From NCBI RefSeq assembly GCF_006715045.1, contig NZ_VFML01000001.1, positions 1,890,501-1,954,500 of the forward strand: a stretch of DNA of 64,000 nucleotides, written 5' to 3'. The stretch is from Amycolatopsis cihanbeyliensis. GTDB taxonomy: Bacteria > Actinomycetota > Actinomycetes > Mycobacteriales > Pseudonocardiaceae. Positions 53,087 to 61,895 of this stretch are shown piece by piece. Under the pieces are notes generated by a model. The model had not been told where the DNA came from. It saw only the letters and a program-made list of their open reading frames with translations, and made no database searches. Positions within the stretch are counted from its first letter, which is position 1; every line of letters starts with the position of its first letter. The translations under genes and the position numbers were made by a program.

Positions 53087-54544
53087 ATGTCCACTGACTC
53101 CCCCGCGACCCTGCTGATCGACGGCAGGTGGCGGTCCGGCGAGACGAACTTCGACGTGGTCGACCCGGCCACGCAGGCAGTCATCGGCACGGCGACCGAT
53201 GGCGGCGAGGCGGACGCGGCCGATGCTCTGGACGCGGCCTGCCGTGCCTTCGAGGCGTGGCGGTCGACGAGCGCGGAGCAGCGAGGCGAGTTCCTGCGCG
53301 TAGCCGCCGCCGAGATCCGCGACCGGGTCGATCCGCTGGCGGAACTCCTGACCAGCGAGAACGGCAAGCCACTCCGGGAGTCCGCTGGCGAGCTGCTCGG
53401 CAGCGCCCGGATGCTGGAGTGGAGCGCGGAGGAGGGGCGGCGCGCCTACGGCAGGGTGACCCCCTCCTCGCCGAGCGGCCCGGGACTGGTGCTGACCGCC
53501 CCGGTCGGGCCCGCGCTCGCGATCACCCCGTGGAACTTCCCCGCCAGCATGCTGATCCGCAAGATCGGCCTCGCGCTGGCCGCCGGGGTCCCGCTGATCG
53601 TCAAGCCCGCCGAGCAGACCCCGCTGATCGCGACCGAGCTGGTCCGCATCATCGAGGAGACCGGCATCCCGGCCGGGGTGCTCCAGTCCGTCACCACCTC
53701 CCGGCCGGCCGAGGTCGCCGGCACCCTCCTGGCCGACAAGCGGCTGCGCAAGGTCAGCTTCACCGGTTCCACCGAGGTCGGCCTCGGGCTGCTGCGCGGC
53801 ACCGGGACCCACCTTCGCCGCACCTCGCTGGAGATGGGCGGGCACTCACCGGCCATCGTGTTCGCCGACGCGGACCTGCCCGCCGCGGCGGCCGGGGTGG
53901 CGGCCGCGAAGTTCTTCAACGCGGGCCAGAGCTGCATCGCGATCAACCGGCTGTACGTGCACCGGGAAGTGCACGACGAGTTCCTCGGCCTGCTCGAGAA
54001 GAAGGTGGCCGCACTGCGGATCGGTCACGGTGCCGCGACCGGCACCACGATCGGCCCGCTGATCGACCGAGACGGCCTGGACAAGGTGGAACACCACGTC
54101 GAGGACGCGGTGGCGCACGGTGCGCGGGTGCTCACCGGCGGCACCCGGTGGCGGCCGGACGATCCGGAGCTCACCGGCGCGTTCTTCGAGCCGACCGTGC
54201 TCACCGGGGCAGGCGACGACATGGTGATCAGCCGCGCGGAGACGTTCGGCCCGGTGCTGCCGGTGTACTCCTTCGACACCGACGAGGAGGCGATCGAGCG
54301 GGCCAACGCCACCGACTACGGCCTGGCCGCCTACCTCTTTGGACCGGATCTGGACCGGATCTGGACCGCGCTGGACCGGCTGAACTTCGGGGTGATCGGG
54401 GTGAACGAGGGCGCTCCGGTGCGTCCCGAACTGCCGTTCGGCGGGATGAAGAACAGCGGTCAGGAACGGGAGGGCGGCAGCGAGGGTATCGAGGCGTTCC
54501 TGGATACCAAGGCCGTCTCGATCAAGCTGCGGGAGTCGCGGTGA
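53087..54544 (+). CDS. Aldehyde dehydrogenase (succinate-semialdehyde-dehydrogenase-like)
   Basis: 485 residues. TPWNFPASMLIRKIGLALAAG near 148 (partial), FTGST, catalytic Glu249 in LEMGGHSP and Cys283 in GQSCIAINR are present. The FNAGQSC form and length resemble the GabD/SSADH branch. It should oxidise the aldehyde produced by the neighbouring aminotransferase or phospho-lyase. ATG 53087 follows GAAGGG. It is the first gene of the rightward operon, behind the MarR site. Confidence 0.9.
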   Translation: MSTDSPATLLIDGRWRSGETNFDVVDPATQAVIGTATDGGEADAADALDAACRAFEAWRSTSAEQRGEFLRVAAAEIRDRVDPLAELLTSENGKPLRESAGELLGSARMLEWSAEEGRRAYGRVTPSSPSGPGLVLTAPVGPALAITPWNFPASMLIRKIGLALAAGVPLIVKPAEQTPLIATELVRIIEETGIPAGVLQSVTTSRPAEVAGTLLADKRLRKVSFTGSTEVGLGLLRGTGTHLRRTSLEMGGHSPAIVFADADLPAAAAGVAAAKFFNAGQSCIAINRLYVHREVHDEFLGLLEKKVAALRIGHGAATGTTIGPLIDRDGLDKVEHHVEDAVAHGARVLTGGTRWRPDDPELTGAFFEPTVLTGAGDDMVISRAETFGPVLPVYSFDTDEEAIERANATDYGLAAYLFGPDLDRIWTALDRLNFGVIGVNEGAPVRPELPFGGMKNSGQEREGGSEGIEAFLDTKAVSIKLRESR

Positions 54545-54555
54545 GGACGGGAAAC

Positions 54556-55863
54556 ATGACCGTACAGGAAGCGAGCGAGCGGGCTCGGCTGCTCGCCGAA
54601 CTGGATGTTCGCAACATCATCCACCCGCACACCACGATCGGCGCGCCGGCCGAGCCGCTGATCATCGAGCGCGCCGAGGGCGCTGTGCTGTGGGACGACA
54701 CCGGTAAATCCTATGTAGACGGTACATGCGGGCTGTGGCAGTGCCCGGTGGGACACGGGCGGGCTGAGCTGGCCGCGGCGGCCGCCGAGCAGATCGGCAG
54801 GCTGGAGTTCTACTCGTCCTTCGGGGACTACGCCAACGAACCGTCCATTTTGCTCGCCGACCGGCTGCTGCGGTTGGCGCCGCCGGGGTTGCGGAAGGTG
54901 TTCTTCACCAACGGCGGCTCCGAGGGCAACGAGACCGCGATCAAGCTCGCCCGGCTCGCCTGGTACAACGCGGGCAAGCCCGACCGCAACGTCATCCTCG
55001 CCCGCACCGGCGGCTACCACGGCATGGGCGGCGGCTCGCTCGCCGCGACCGGCATCGACGCACTCCACGAAGGGTTCGGGCCACTGCTTTCCGGCGTCGA
55101 GTTCGTCGGCAAGCCACACGGGCTCGAACACGGCGATGACGCGACCTGCATCCTGGTCGCCGAGCTGGAACAGCGGATCGCCGAGATCGGCCCCGAGCGG
55201 ATCGCCGCCTTCGTCGCCGAACCGGTGCTCGGCGTCGGCGGCATGGTGCCGCCCCCGCCCGGCTACTGGCCCCGGGTGCAGGAGGTCCTGCGGCGGCACG
55301 GCATCCTGCTGATCGTCGACGAGATCGTGACCGCGTTCGGCCGGATCGGGCACTGGTTCGCTTCCGAGCACTACGGGATCGAGCCGGACATGATCGTCAC
55401 CGCCAAGGGGATCTCCAGCGGGTACATCCCGATGGGGGCGGTGCTGGTCGGCGAGCGGGTCCTCCGGCTGGCCGACGGCGCGGCCTTCCGGCACGGCTTC
55501 ACCTACAACGGCCATCCGGTCGGCGCGGCGGTCGCCCTTGCCAATATCGACATCCTGGAGCGTGAGGGGCTGCTCGACCGGGCGAAGGAGGTCGGCGCCG
55601 CGATCCGGGCCGGTCTCGAGCCGCTCGCGGAGCTCGAGCACGTCCGCGAGGTACGTGGCGTCGGGTTGATGCTCGGCGTCGAGCTCGACCGCGACGCCGC
55701 GAGCGTGCAGGCGGGCGCACGGCGGGACGGGCTCATCGTGCGCGCCGCCGGGACCAACATCATCATCTCGCCACCGCTGGTGATCAGCGACGAGCAGGCC
55801 CGCACCCTCGTGCGGGTGGTGCGCGAGCACGTGACGGCGGCCGGTAGCCGGCCCGCCCCGTGA
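54556..55863 (+). CDS. Class III aminotransferase (omega-amino acid/amine type)
   Basis: 435 residues of a fold-type I PLP enzyme. NGGSEGNETAIKLARLA near 117, the GGYHGMGGGSLAATG segment near 153, the PLP aspartate in LLIVDEIVTAFGR near 250 and the Schiff-base lysine in VTAKGISSGYIPMG near 282. The family transfers terminal amino groups of beta-alanine, GABA, putrescine or similar amines. ATG 54556 is favoured; a GTG at 54541 would overlap the dehydrogenase stop. Pairing with an aldehyde dehydrogenase implies amine to aldehyde to acid. Confidence 0.92.
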   Translation: MTVQEASERARLLAELDVRNIIHPHTTIGAPAEPLIIERAEGAVLWDDTGKSYVDGTCGLWQCPVGHGRAELAAAAAEQIGRLEFYSSFGDYANEPSILLADRLLRLAPPGLRKVFFTNGGSEGNETAIKLARLAWYNAGKPDRNVILARTGGYHGMGGGSLAATGIDALHEGFGPLLSGVEFVGKPHGLEHGDDATCILVAELEQRIAEIGPERIAAFVAEPVLGVGGMVPPPPGYWPRVQEVLRRHGILLIVDEIVTAFGRIGHWFASEHYGIEPDMIVTAKGISSGYIPMGAVLVGERVLRLADGAAFRHGFTYNGHPVGAAVALANIDILEREGLLDRAKEVGAAIRAGLEPLAELEHVREVRGVGLMLGVELDRDAASVQAGARRDGLIVRAAGTNIIISPPLVISDEQARTLVRVVREHVTAAGSRPAP

Positions 55864-55880
55864 CCCCTTCGGAGGCCGCC

Positions 55881-56909
55881 ATGCGAGGCAGCAGAACAGT
55901 GACCGCCGTGGCGATGGCGTCGGTACTCGCCGGCACCGCCGCGTGCGGATCGGACAACCGGGCGCTGACCTTCGTCTCCACCGGAAGTTCCTTCCAGGAC
56001 AACCAGAAGACGGCGTGGCAGGAGCCGTTCACCGCCGAGTCCGGCATCGAGGTCCGCAATGACGGCCCGGTGGACGAGGCCAAGCTGCGGGCGATGGTCG
56101 ACGCGGGCAAGGTCAGCTGGGACGTGGTGGACACCAGTGCGGCGGCGGCCGAGCAGTACTGCGGCACCTACCTGGAGCCACTGGACTTCTCCATCGTCGA
56201 CCGCGACGCCTACCCGCCGGAGACGGTGAGCGAGTGCGGGGTGCCAGCCTACTTCTACAGCATCATCTTCATGTACGACACCACCAAGTACGGCGACCGG
56301 CCACCGCGGACCATTGCGGACTTCTTCGATCCCGAGCGCTATCCCGGCAGGCGGATGGTTCCCCCGGAGATCGCCGTCGGGCTGCTCGAGGACGCGCTGC
56401 TGGCCGACGGGGCGCACCCGGATCAGCTCTACCCGCTGGATGTCGACCGGGCGCTGCGCAAGGTCGACGTGATCAAGGACGTGACCACGTTCGCGGAGAC
56501 CTACGGCCAGATGCAGCAGGCGATGGTGGACGGCCAGGTGGACATGGCGCTGGTGTCCACGGCACGGGCCCACCAGGCGCTCAGCGCGGGTGCGCCGTTC
56601 GAGCCGGTGTGGGACAAGACGATCGTCAACTGGAATGACCTCGTCGTGCCGAAGGGCTCGCCGAACAGGGAAGAGGCCATGAAGTTCATCGCGTTCATCG
56701 CGGGGGACGAGCCGTCGGCGAGGTTCTCCGAACTGGCCTCGGTACAGCCGGTGAACGAGCAGGTCAAGCCGAACTTCGACGAGGTACAGCGCCGGATCGA
56801 CGCGTTCTCCCCTGAGCACCGGCACAGCGTGGTGCTCGGCAACGCCCGGTGGTGGGCACGCAACTTCGACGCGGTGACCGAGAAGTTCACCGCCTGGCTG
56901 GCCGGTTAG
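55881..56909 (+). CDS. Polyamine-type ABC transporter substrate-binding lipoprotein, copy 1
   Basis: 342 residues. Lipoprotein signal with the lipobox cysteine in TAACGS near residue 22, then the PotD/PotF-like fold: KLRAMVDAGKVSWDVVDTSA near 72 (partial), IADFFDPERYPGRR near 140, and TYGQMQQAMVDGQVDMAL near 205. It delivers the substrate to the two permeases that follow. ATG 55881 follows GGAGG. A related second binding protein lies at the end of the same transporter set. Confidence 0.9.
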   Translation: MRGSRTVTAVAMASVLAGTAACGSDNRALTFVSTGSSFQDNQKTAWQEPFTAESGIEVRNDGPVDEAKLRAMVDAGKVSWDVVDTSAAAAEQYCGTYLEPLDFSIVDRDAYPPETVSECGVPAYFYSIIFMYDTTKYGDRPPRTIADFFDPERYPGRRMVPPEIAVGLLEDALLADGAHPDQLYPLDVDRALRKVDVIKDVTTFAETYGQMQQAMVDGQVDMALVSTARAHQALSAGAPFEPVWDKTIVNWNDLVVPKGSPNREEAMKFIAFIAGDEPSARFSELASVQPVNEQVKPNFDEVQRRIDAFSPEHRHSVVLGNARWWARNFDAVTEKFTAWLAG

Positions 56910-56923
56910 GTGGTGCGGGTGCG

Positions 56924-57814
56924 ATGAGCTCATCCACGGTGGCCACCGGCACGGCCGGCACGGCTTCCACCGGGCGCGGGAGGCGGCCCCGCATGGTCAA
57001 CTGGACCCTGCTGCCCGCCGCCGCGGTACTCCTGGTGTTCTTCTTCTACCCGCTGGCCACGATCGTGTGGCGCAGCATCACCGAGCCCGCGTTCGGCCTG
57101 GACAACTACACCGTGCTGTTCACCGACGGGGTCTCGGTCACCGTGCTGCTGCGCACGCTGCGGACCGCCCTGATCGTCGCGCTGGTGGCGCTGGTGATCG
57201 CCTACCCGTACGCGTACGCCATGACGAGGGTGTCGAAACGCGGCCGGGCACTGCTGACCGTGCTGGTGCTGCTGCCGTTCTGGACCTCGGTGATGGCGAG
57301 GAACTTCGCCTGGTACCTGCTCGAGCAGCGGGGCGGCCTGATCGAGCGGTTCCTCGCCGCGCTCGGCATCGACGGCGTGGTGCTGCTCGGCAGCGTGACC
57401 GGGGTGACCGTGGCCATGGTGCAGGTGATGCTGCCGTTCATGGTGCTTCCGCTGTACAGCGGGATGAGTGCCATCGACCGGCGGCTGCTCGACGCGGCGA
57501 CCAGCCTCGGCGCGTCGTGGCGCACCGCCTTCGCCAAGGTGTACTTCCCGCTGTCGCTTCCCGGTGTGGTCTCCGGATTCTCCCTGGTCTTCATCGTGAC
57601 ACTGGGGTTCTTCATCACGCCCGCGCTGCTCGGCACACCGCAGCAGTCGCTGGTGGCGCAGGTGATCGAGACCAGGGTCAGTGACCTGCTGGACTTCCCG
57701 GGAGCGGGCGCGTTCGGTGCGGTGCTGCTGGTGGTCACGCTGCTGGTGCTGTTCGCCGTGAGCCGGATCGCGCGCCCGACCGCGGCACTGAACCAGGCGG
57801 TGGACCGTGGCTAG
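56924..57814 (+). CDS. ABC transporter permease, PotB-like
   Basis: 296 residues, six transmembrane helices after a 25-residue Thr/Gly/Arg-rich N-terminus. The EAA loop (LLDAATSLGASWRTAFAKVYFP, around residue 190) contacts the ATPase. FWTSVMARNFAW is typical of spermidine/putrescine permease PotB. It lies 14 nt after the binding-protein gene and overlaps the PotC-like gene by 8 nt. Confidence 0.92.
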   Translation: MSSSTVATGTAGTASTGRGRRPRMVNWTLLPAAAVLLVFFFYPLATIVWRSITEPAFGLDNYTVLFTDGVSVTVLLRTLRTALIVALVALVIAYPYAYAMTRVSKRGRALLTVLVLLPFWTSVMARNFAWYLLEQRGGLIERFLAALGIDGVVLLGSVTGVTVAMVQVMLPFMVLPLYSGMSAIDRRLLDAATSLGASWRTAFAKVYFPLSLPGVVSGFSLVFIVTLGFFITPALLGTPQQSLVAQVIETRVSDLLDFPGAGAFGAVLLVVTLLVLFAVSRIARPTAALNQAVDRG

Positions 57815-58619
57815 CGCGGACCGGCCCCGCGCCGGGCGGCAGGGAATCGGCTGGGGTCTGCGTATCTGGGTGGTGCTGGTGGCCGCGCTGCTGCTGGCCC
57901 CGACGCTGGTGGTCATCCCGATGAGCTTCAGCGCGAGCGAGACCTTCGAGTTCCCGCCGCGGGAATGGTCGCTGCGCTGGTACGAGGAGTTCTTCTCCTC
58001 GCACGCCTGGATGTCCTCTGTGCTCAACTCGCTGCAGATCGGCCTGCTGACCGCGGTGCTGGCCACCGCGGTCGGGGTCGCGGCGGCGATCGGCCTGGAC
58101 CGCACCGGGTTCCGGGGCAGGGAGATGCTGCGTTCGGCCGCGATGGCCCCGATGATCGTGCCCGGGATCGTGGTCGCGGTGGCGATCTACGGGACGTTCC
58201 TGCGCTGGCAGCTGAACGGGACGTTGCTCGGGTTCGTGCTGGCGCACACCGTGCTCGCGCTGCCGTTCGTGGTGACCTCGGTCGCCACCAGCCTGGCCGG
58301 CTACGACCGGGTGGTCGAGACCGCAGCCGCCAGCCTCGGCGCGTCCTGGTGGACGACGTTCCGGAAGGTGACCCTGCCGCTGCTGGCGCCAGGGGTGGCT
58401 TCCGGTTTCGTGTTCGCCTTCGTCGTCTCCCTTGACGAGGTGATGATCGCCCTGTTCCTGCAGACTCCGGACATCCGCACGCTGCCGGTGCAGATGTACA
58501 ACTCGATCACTCTGGAAATCGACCCGACGATCGCCGCGGCCTCCAGCCTGATCGTGGCGATCACGACCATCGCCCTGCTGCTGCCGCAGCTGGTCCGCAG
58601 ACGCCGGAGCGAATCATGA
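57807..58619 (+). CDS. ABC transporter permease, PotC-like
   Basis: 270 residues with six helices. The family's [23 protein letters not shown] segment follows helix 1 (recognisable from SFSAS and [11 protein letters not shown]), and the EAA loop is around [21 protein letters not shown]. It pairs with the PotB-like permease. GTG start; it overlaps the ATPase gene by 4 nt (ATGA). Confidence 0.92.
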   Translation: MASADRPRAGRQGIGWGLRIWVVLVAALLLAPTLVVIPMSFSASETFEFPPREWSLRWYEEFFSSHAWMSSVLNSLQIGLLTAVLATAVGVAAAIGLDRTGFRGREMLRSAAMAPMIVPGIVVAVAIYGTFLRWQLNGTLLGFVLAHTVLALPFVVTSVATSLAGYDRVVETAAASLGASWWTTFRKVTLPLLAPGVASGFVFAFVVSLDEVMIALFLQTPDIRTLPVQMYNSITLEIDPTIAAASSLIVAITTIALLLPQLVRRRRSES

Positions 58620-59710
58620 GCGCACAGCCGTCCACACCCACCAGTCACGGGATCCGGATCGCGAACGTGACCAAGGAGTTCCCCGCGCTGCCCCGGCCCG
58701 CCGTCGATGACGTGTCGCTGGACATCGCGCCGGGCGAGTTCATGACCTTTCTCGGCCCGTCCGGGTCCGGCAAGACGACCATGCTGTCGATGATCGCCGG
58801 ATTCGTGCCGTTGAGCGAGGGCTCGATCTCCATCGACGGTGAGGACGTCAGCAGGCTCAAGGCACACAAGCGCGATCTCGGCGTGGTGTTCCAGCAGTAC
58901 GCGCTGTTCCCGCACATGACGGCGGCACGCAACATCGCGTTCCCGTTGCAGCAGCGGAGCATGCCGAAAGCGGAGATCGCGACCAGGGTGCGCGAGGCGT
59001 TGCGGCTGGTCGACCTCGAGGAGGTCGCCGACCGGCTCCCGAAACAGCTCTCCGGCGGGCAGCAGCAGCGGGTCGCGCTGGCCCGCGCGGTGGTCTACGA
59101 GCCACGGGCGCTGCTGCTGGACGAGCCACTCGGCGCACTGGACAAGCGGCTGCGCGACCAGCTGCGCCGGGAGATCGCCCGGATGCACCGGGAACTGGGC
59201 ATGACGTTCATCTTCGTCACCCACGACCAGGAGGAGGCACTCACCCTTTCCAACCGGATCGCGGTGTTCCACGAGGGGAAGGTCGAGCAGGTCGGCACTC
59301 CCGACGAGCTCTACGAACGCCCGCGGACGCTGTTCGTGGCGCGCTTTCTCGGCGAGTCCAACGTGTTCCACGGTGCCGCCGGTGCGGGCGAGCTCGCGGT
59401 GGTCCGGCCGGAACGGCTGGAACTGCACGCCGACCCCGCTGAGGCACCGGCAGGTTGCCCGCGGCGGGACGCGACCGTCACCGACGTCGTGTACGTGGGC
59501 AACCATCACCGGATCGGGCTGCGGTTCGCCGACGGCACCAGCGGCTCGGCGATGCGCCTCGCCGGCGCCGCTCTCCCGGCCGCGCCCGGCGAGCCCGTGG
59601 TGGTGAGCTGGAGCTCCCGGCACCAGGCCGTCATCCCGGACCCCGAGACCGCGGGCTCCCGGCTCGACCCGGCAGGTATGGACCAGACCGCCGCGACGGT
59701 CATCGGCTGA
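58616..59710 (+). CDS. ABC transporter ATP-binding protein, PotA-like
   Basis: 364 residues. Walker [10 protein letters not shown] near 44, Q-loop [17 protein letters not shown], signature LSGGQQQR, Walker [12 protein letters not shown] and [10 protein letters not shown] are complete. A C-terminal TOBE domain (about 285-350, [17 protein letters not shown]) is typical of PotA/FbpC transporters and may sense substrate. It energises import by the flanking permeases. Confidence 0.93.
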   Translation: MSAQPSTPTSHGIRIANVTKEFPALPRPAVDDVSLDIAPGEFMTFLGPSGSGKTTMLSMIAGFVPLSEGSISIDGEDVSRLKAHKRDLGVVFQQYALFPHMTAARNIAFPLQQRSMPKAEIATRVREALRLVDLEEVADRLPKQLSGGQQQRVALARAVVYEPRALLLDEPLGALDKRLRDQLRREIARMHRELGMTFIFVTHDQEEALTLSNRIAVFHEGKVEQVGTPDELYERPRTLFVARFLGESNVFHGAAGAGELAVVRPERLELHADPAEAPAGCPRRDATVTDVVYVGNHHRIGLRFADGTSGSAMRLAGAALPAAPGEPVVVSWSSRHQAVIPDPETAGSRLDPAGMDQTAATVIG

Positions 59711-59737
59711 CCGCGGCGACGAACAAGGAGAATGCCA

Positions 59738-60778
59738 GTGCGTCGAACAAGAACAAGAATGGCGGGAGCGGCCGGGTTCGCGGTCGCACTGCTCGCGGGC
59801 TGCACCGCGGGCACCGACGACCAGTCGCTGACCTTCGTGTCCTACGGTGAGGGCGCCTACCAGGACGGTCAGCAGCAGGCATGGCTGGAACCGTACGAGG
59901 ATAAGTCCGATGTGGACATCACACTGGACGGGCCTTCGGACAACGCGAAGCTGCGTGCCATGGTCGAGGCGGGCAGGGTCACCTGGGACATCATGGACAC
60001 CGACGCGTTCATGGCCAGGGAACACTGCGGCACCCTGCTGGAGAAGATCGACGTCGGCGACCTACGGGATTCGTTTCCGGAGGGAACCCTTTCCGACTGC
60101 GGGGTTCCGGCGGCGCTGTTCGGCCTGATGCCGATGTACAACGAGAACACCTACGGCGAGAACCCGCCGTCCACGCTCGCGGACTTCTTCGACACCAGCA
60201 AGTTCCCCGGTAAGCGGGTGATCTACGGCAAGGATCCGGCCATCGGCACGCTGGAGGCGGCCCTGCTCGCCGGCGGTGTGCCCGAGGACCAGCTCTACCC
60301 GCTGGACGTGCAGCGCGCCCTCGGCGTGTACGACCGGATCCGGTCCGACCTCATCTTCGCGCAGACCTACGGCCAGCAGCAGCAGGTGATGGTGGACGAC
60401 CAGGCGGATATGGCGCTGGTGGTCAGCGCGCGGGCATACTCCGCGTTGCAGGCCGGTGGCACGCAGTGGAAGGCCATGCGGACCAAGGTTCCGGTCACCT
60501 GGGACGTGCTGGTGATCCCGAAGGGCAGCCCGCACAAGGACACCGCCGTGGACCTCATCCGGTTCGCCTCGCGGCCGGAGCAGGCCGCGAGGTTCGCCGA
60601 GATCTCGGGTGCGGGCCCGGCCAACGTCGCCGCCGAGCCGCGGGTAAACGAGCTGCAGCAACGGGTCGACGTGCTCGGCGCCGAGCACGTCGACCGCCAG
60701 GTGTTCATCGATGCCGACTGGTGGACCCCGAACTACACCTCGGTCGTGCAGGCGTGGTCGGCATGGCAGACCGGATGA
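59738..60778 (+). CDS. Polyamine-type ABC transporter substrate-binding lipoprotein, copy 2
   Basis: 346 residues, lipobox LLAGC near residue 20. It is paralogous to copy 1: both share LTFVS, KLRAMV.AG, CGT.LE, ADFFD, QLYPLDV.RAL and TYGQ.QQ.MVD. GTG 59738 gives 7 nt after AAGGAG, whereas the ATG two codons earlier is only 1 nt from it, so GTG is preferred. Two binding proteins on one permease set suggest two related ligands. Confidence 0.88.
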   Translation: MRRTRTRMAGAAGFAVALLAGCTAGTDDQSLTFVSYGEGAYQDGQQQAWLEPYEDKSDVDITLDGPSDNAKLRAMVEAGRVTWDIMDTDAFMAREHCGTLLEKIDVGDLRDSFPEGTLSDCGVPAALFGLMPMYNENTYGENPPSTLADFFDTSKFPGKRVIYGKDPAIGTLEAALLAGGVPEDQLYPLDVQRALGVYDRIRSDLIFAQTYGQQQQVMVDDQADMALVVSARAYSALQAGGTQWKAMRTKVPVTWDVLVIPKGSPHKDTAVDLIRFASRPEQAARFAEISGAGPANVAAEPRVNELQQRVDVLGAEHVDRQVFIDADWWTPNYTSVVQAWSAWQTG

Positions 60779-60815
60779 GCCGGGCGAGCGGGCCGGACGG
60801 GCGAGGGAGGGCGTG

Positions 60816-61895
60816 ATGCGCGCTGCCGTGCTGCGGCATGCCGGGCTGGACGGGATCGGCATCCGCGACGATGTCGAGACCGTCGCGGTGTCCGATGTGC
60901 TCGTCCGGGTGCGGGTACGGGCCGCCGGCGTCTGCCACTCCGACCTGTCCGCGGCCACCGGGCGGCTCGGCCTCGCTCCCCCGGTGGTGCTCGGCCACGA
61001 GGCTGCCGGTGAGGTGGTCGAGGTCGGTGACCAGGTGCGGGACTTCGAACCCGGCGACCGGGTGATGGTCTCCTGGGTGCCGCAGTGCGGCTCCTGCCCG
61101 TGCTGCCTGCGCGGGCAACCGGAACTGTGTGGCTACGCCCTCGAACCGGGCTACCGCAGGCCGCGGTTCCTGGTCGGGAGCAAGCCGGTGGCCGCGCAGG
61201 CCGGTTGTGGCGCGTTCGCCGAGGAGGTCGTGGTCACCCAGCACAACCTCGTGCGGCTGCCGGACGGTGTGCCGTACGAGATCGGTGCGCTGGTCAGCTG
61301 CGGGGTCAGCACCGGGGTGGGTGCGGTGCTGAACACCGCGGAACTGGCGGAGGGCGCCACGGCGGTGGTGATCGGCTGTGGCGGTGTCGGCATGTCGATC
61401 GTGCAGGCCGCCCGTGCCGCGGGCGCGGCCACCGTGGTCGCGGTGGATCCGGTACCGGCCAAGCGCGAGCTGGCCCGCACGCTGGGTGCCTCGATCGCCG
61501 CCGCCCCTGCCGAGCTCGCCGAGCACCTGCCCACCGCGGGCGGCGAGGCCGGGTTCGACGTGGCCTTCGAGGCGGTCGGTCTCCCGGAGACCATCCGGTC
61601 CGCCTACGACGCGACCAGGCGCGGCGGAACCACCGTGATCGTCGGCGTCGGAGCCGCGGAGGCCACGGTGCCGTTCTCCGCACGCGAGCTGTACGCGAGC
61701 GGCAGGCGCCTGGTCGGCTCGGTATTCGGTTCGTGCGACATCCACCGGGACTTTCCCCGCAACATCGAGTTGTGGCGCAAGGGTGAACTGGAGTTGGAAG
61801 CATTGATCAGCGATCGGATCGGCCTCACCGACCTGCCGGACGCGCTGCGGGCGCTGCGCTCCGGTTCCGCGCTTCGTTCGGTGGTGATCTTCTGA
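60816..61895 (+). CDS. Zinc-dependent alcohol dehydrogenase (MDR superfamily)
   Basis: 359 residues. The catalytic zinc ligands (GVCHSD, GHEAAGE), four structural cysteines in CGSCPCCLRGQPELC and the cofactor loop GCGGVG near 184 are intact. It is closely similar in plan to the dehydrogenase at 2708-3796 but has a different insertion after the structural zinc. GAGGGAGGG precedes the ATG. Its stop overlaps the ATG of the fusion gene (TGATG), so the two are coupled. It may oxidise an alcohol or reduce the aldehyde formed by its neighbours. Confidence 0.9.
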   Translation: MRAAVLRHAGLDGIGIRDDVETVAVSDVLVRVRVRAAGVCHSDLSAATGRLGLAPPVVLGHEAAGEVVEVGDQVRDFEPGDRVMVSWVPQCGSCPCCLRGQPELCGYALEPGYRRPRFLVGSKPVAAQAGCGAFAEEVVVTQHNLVRLPDGVPYEIGALVSCGVSTGVGAVLNTAELAEGATAVVIGCGGVGMSIVQAARAAGAATVVAVDPVPAKRELARTLGASIAAAPAELAEHLPTAGGEAGFDVAFEAVGLPETIRSAYDATRRGGTTVIVGVGAAEATVPFSARELYASGRRLVGSVFGSCDIHRDFPRNIELWRKGELELEALISDRIGLTDLPDALRALRSGSALRSVVIF

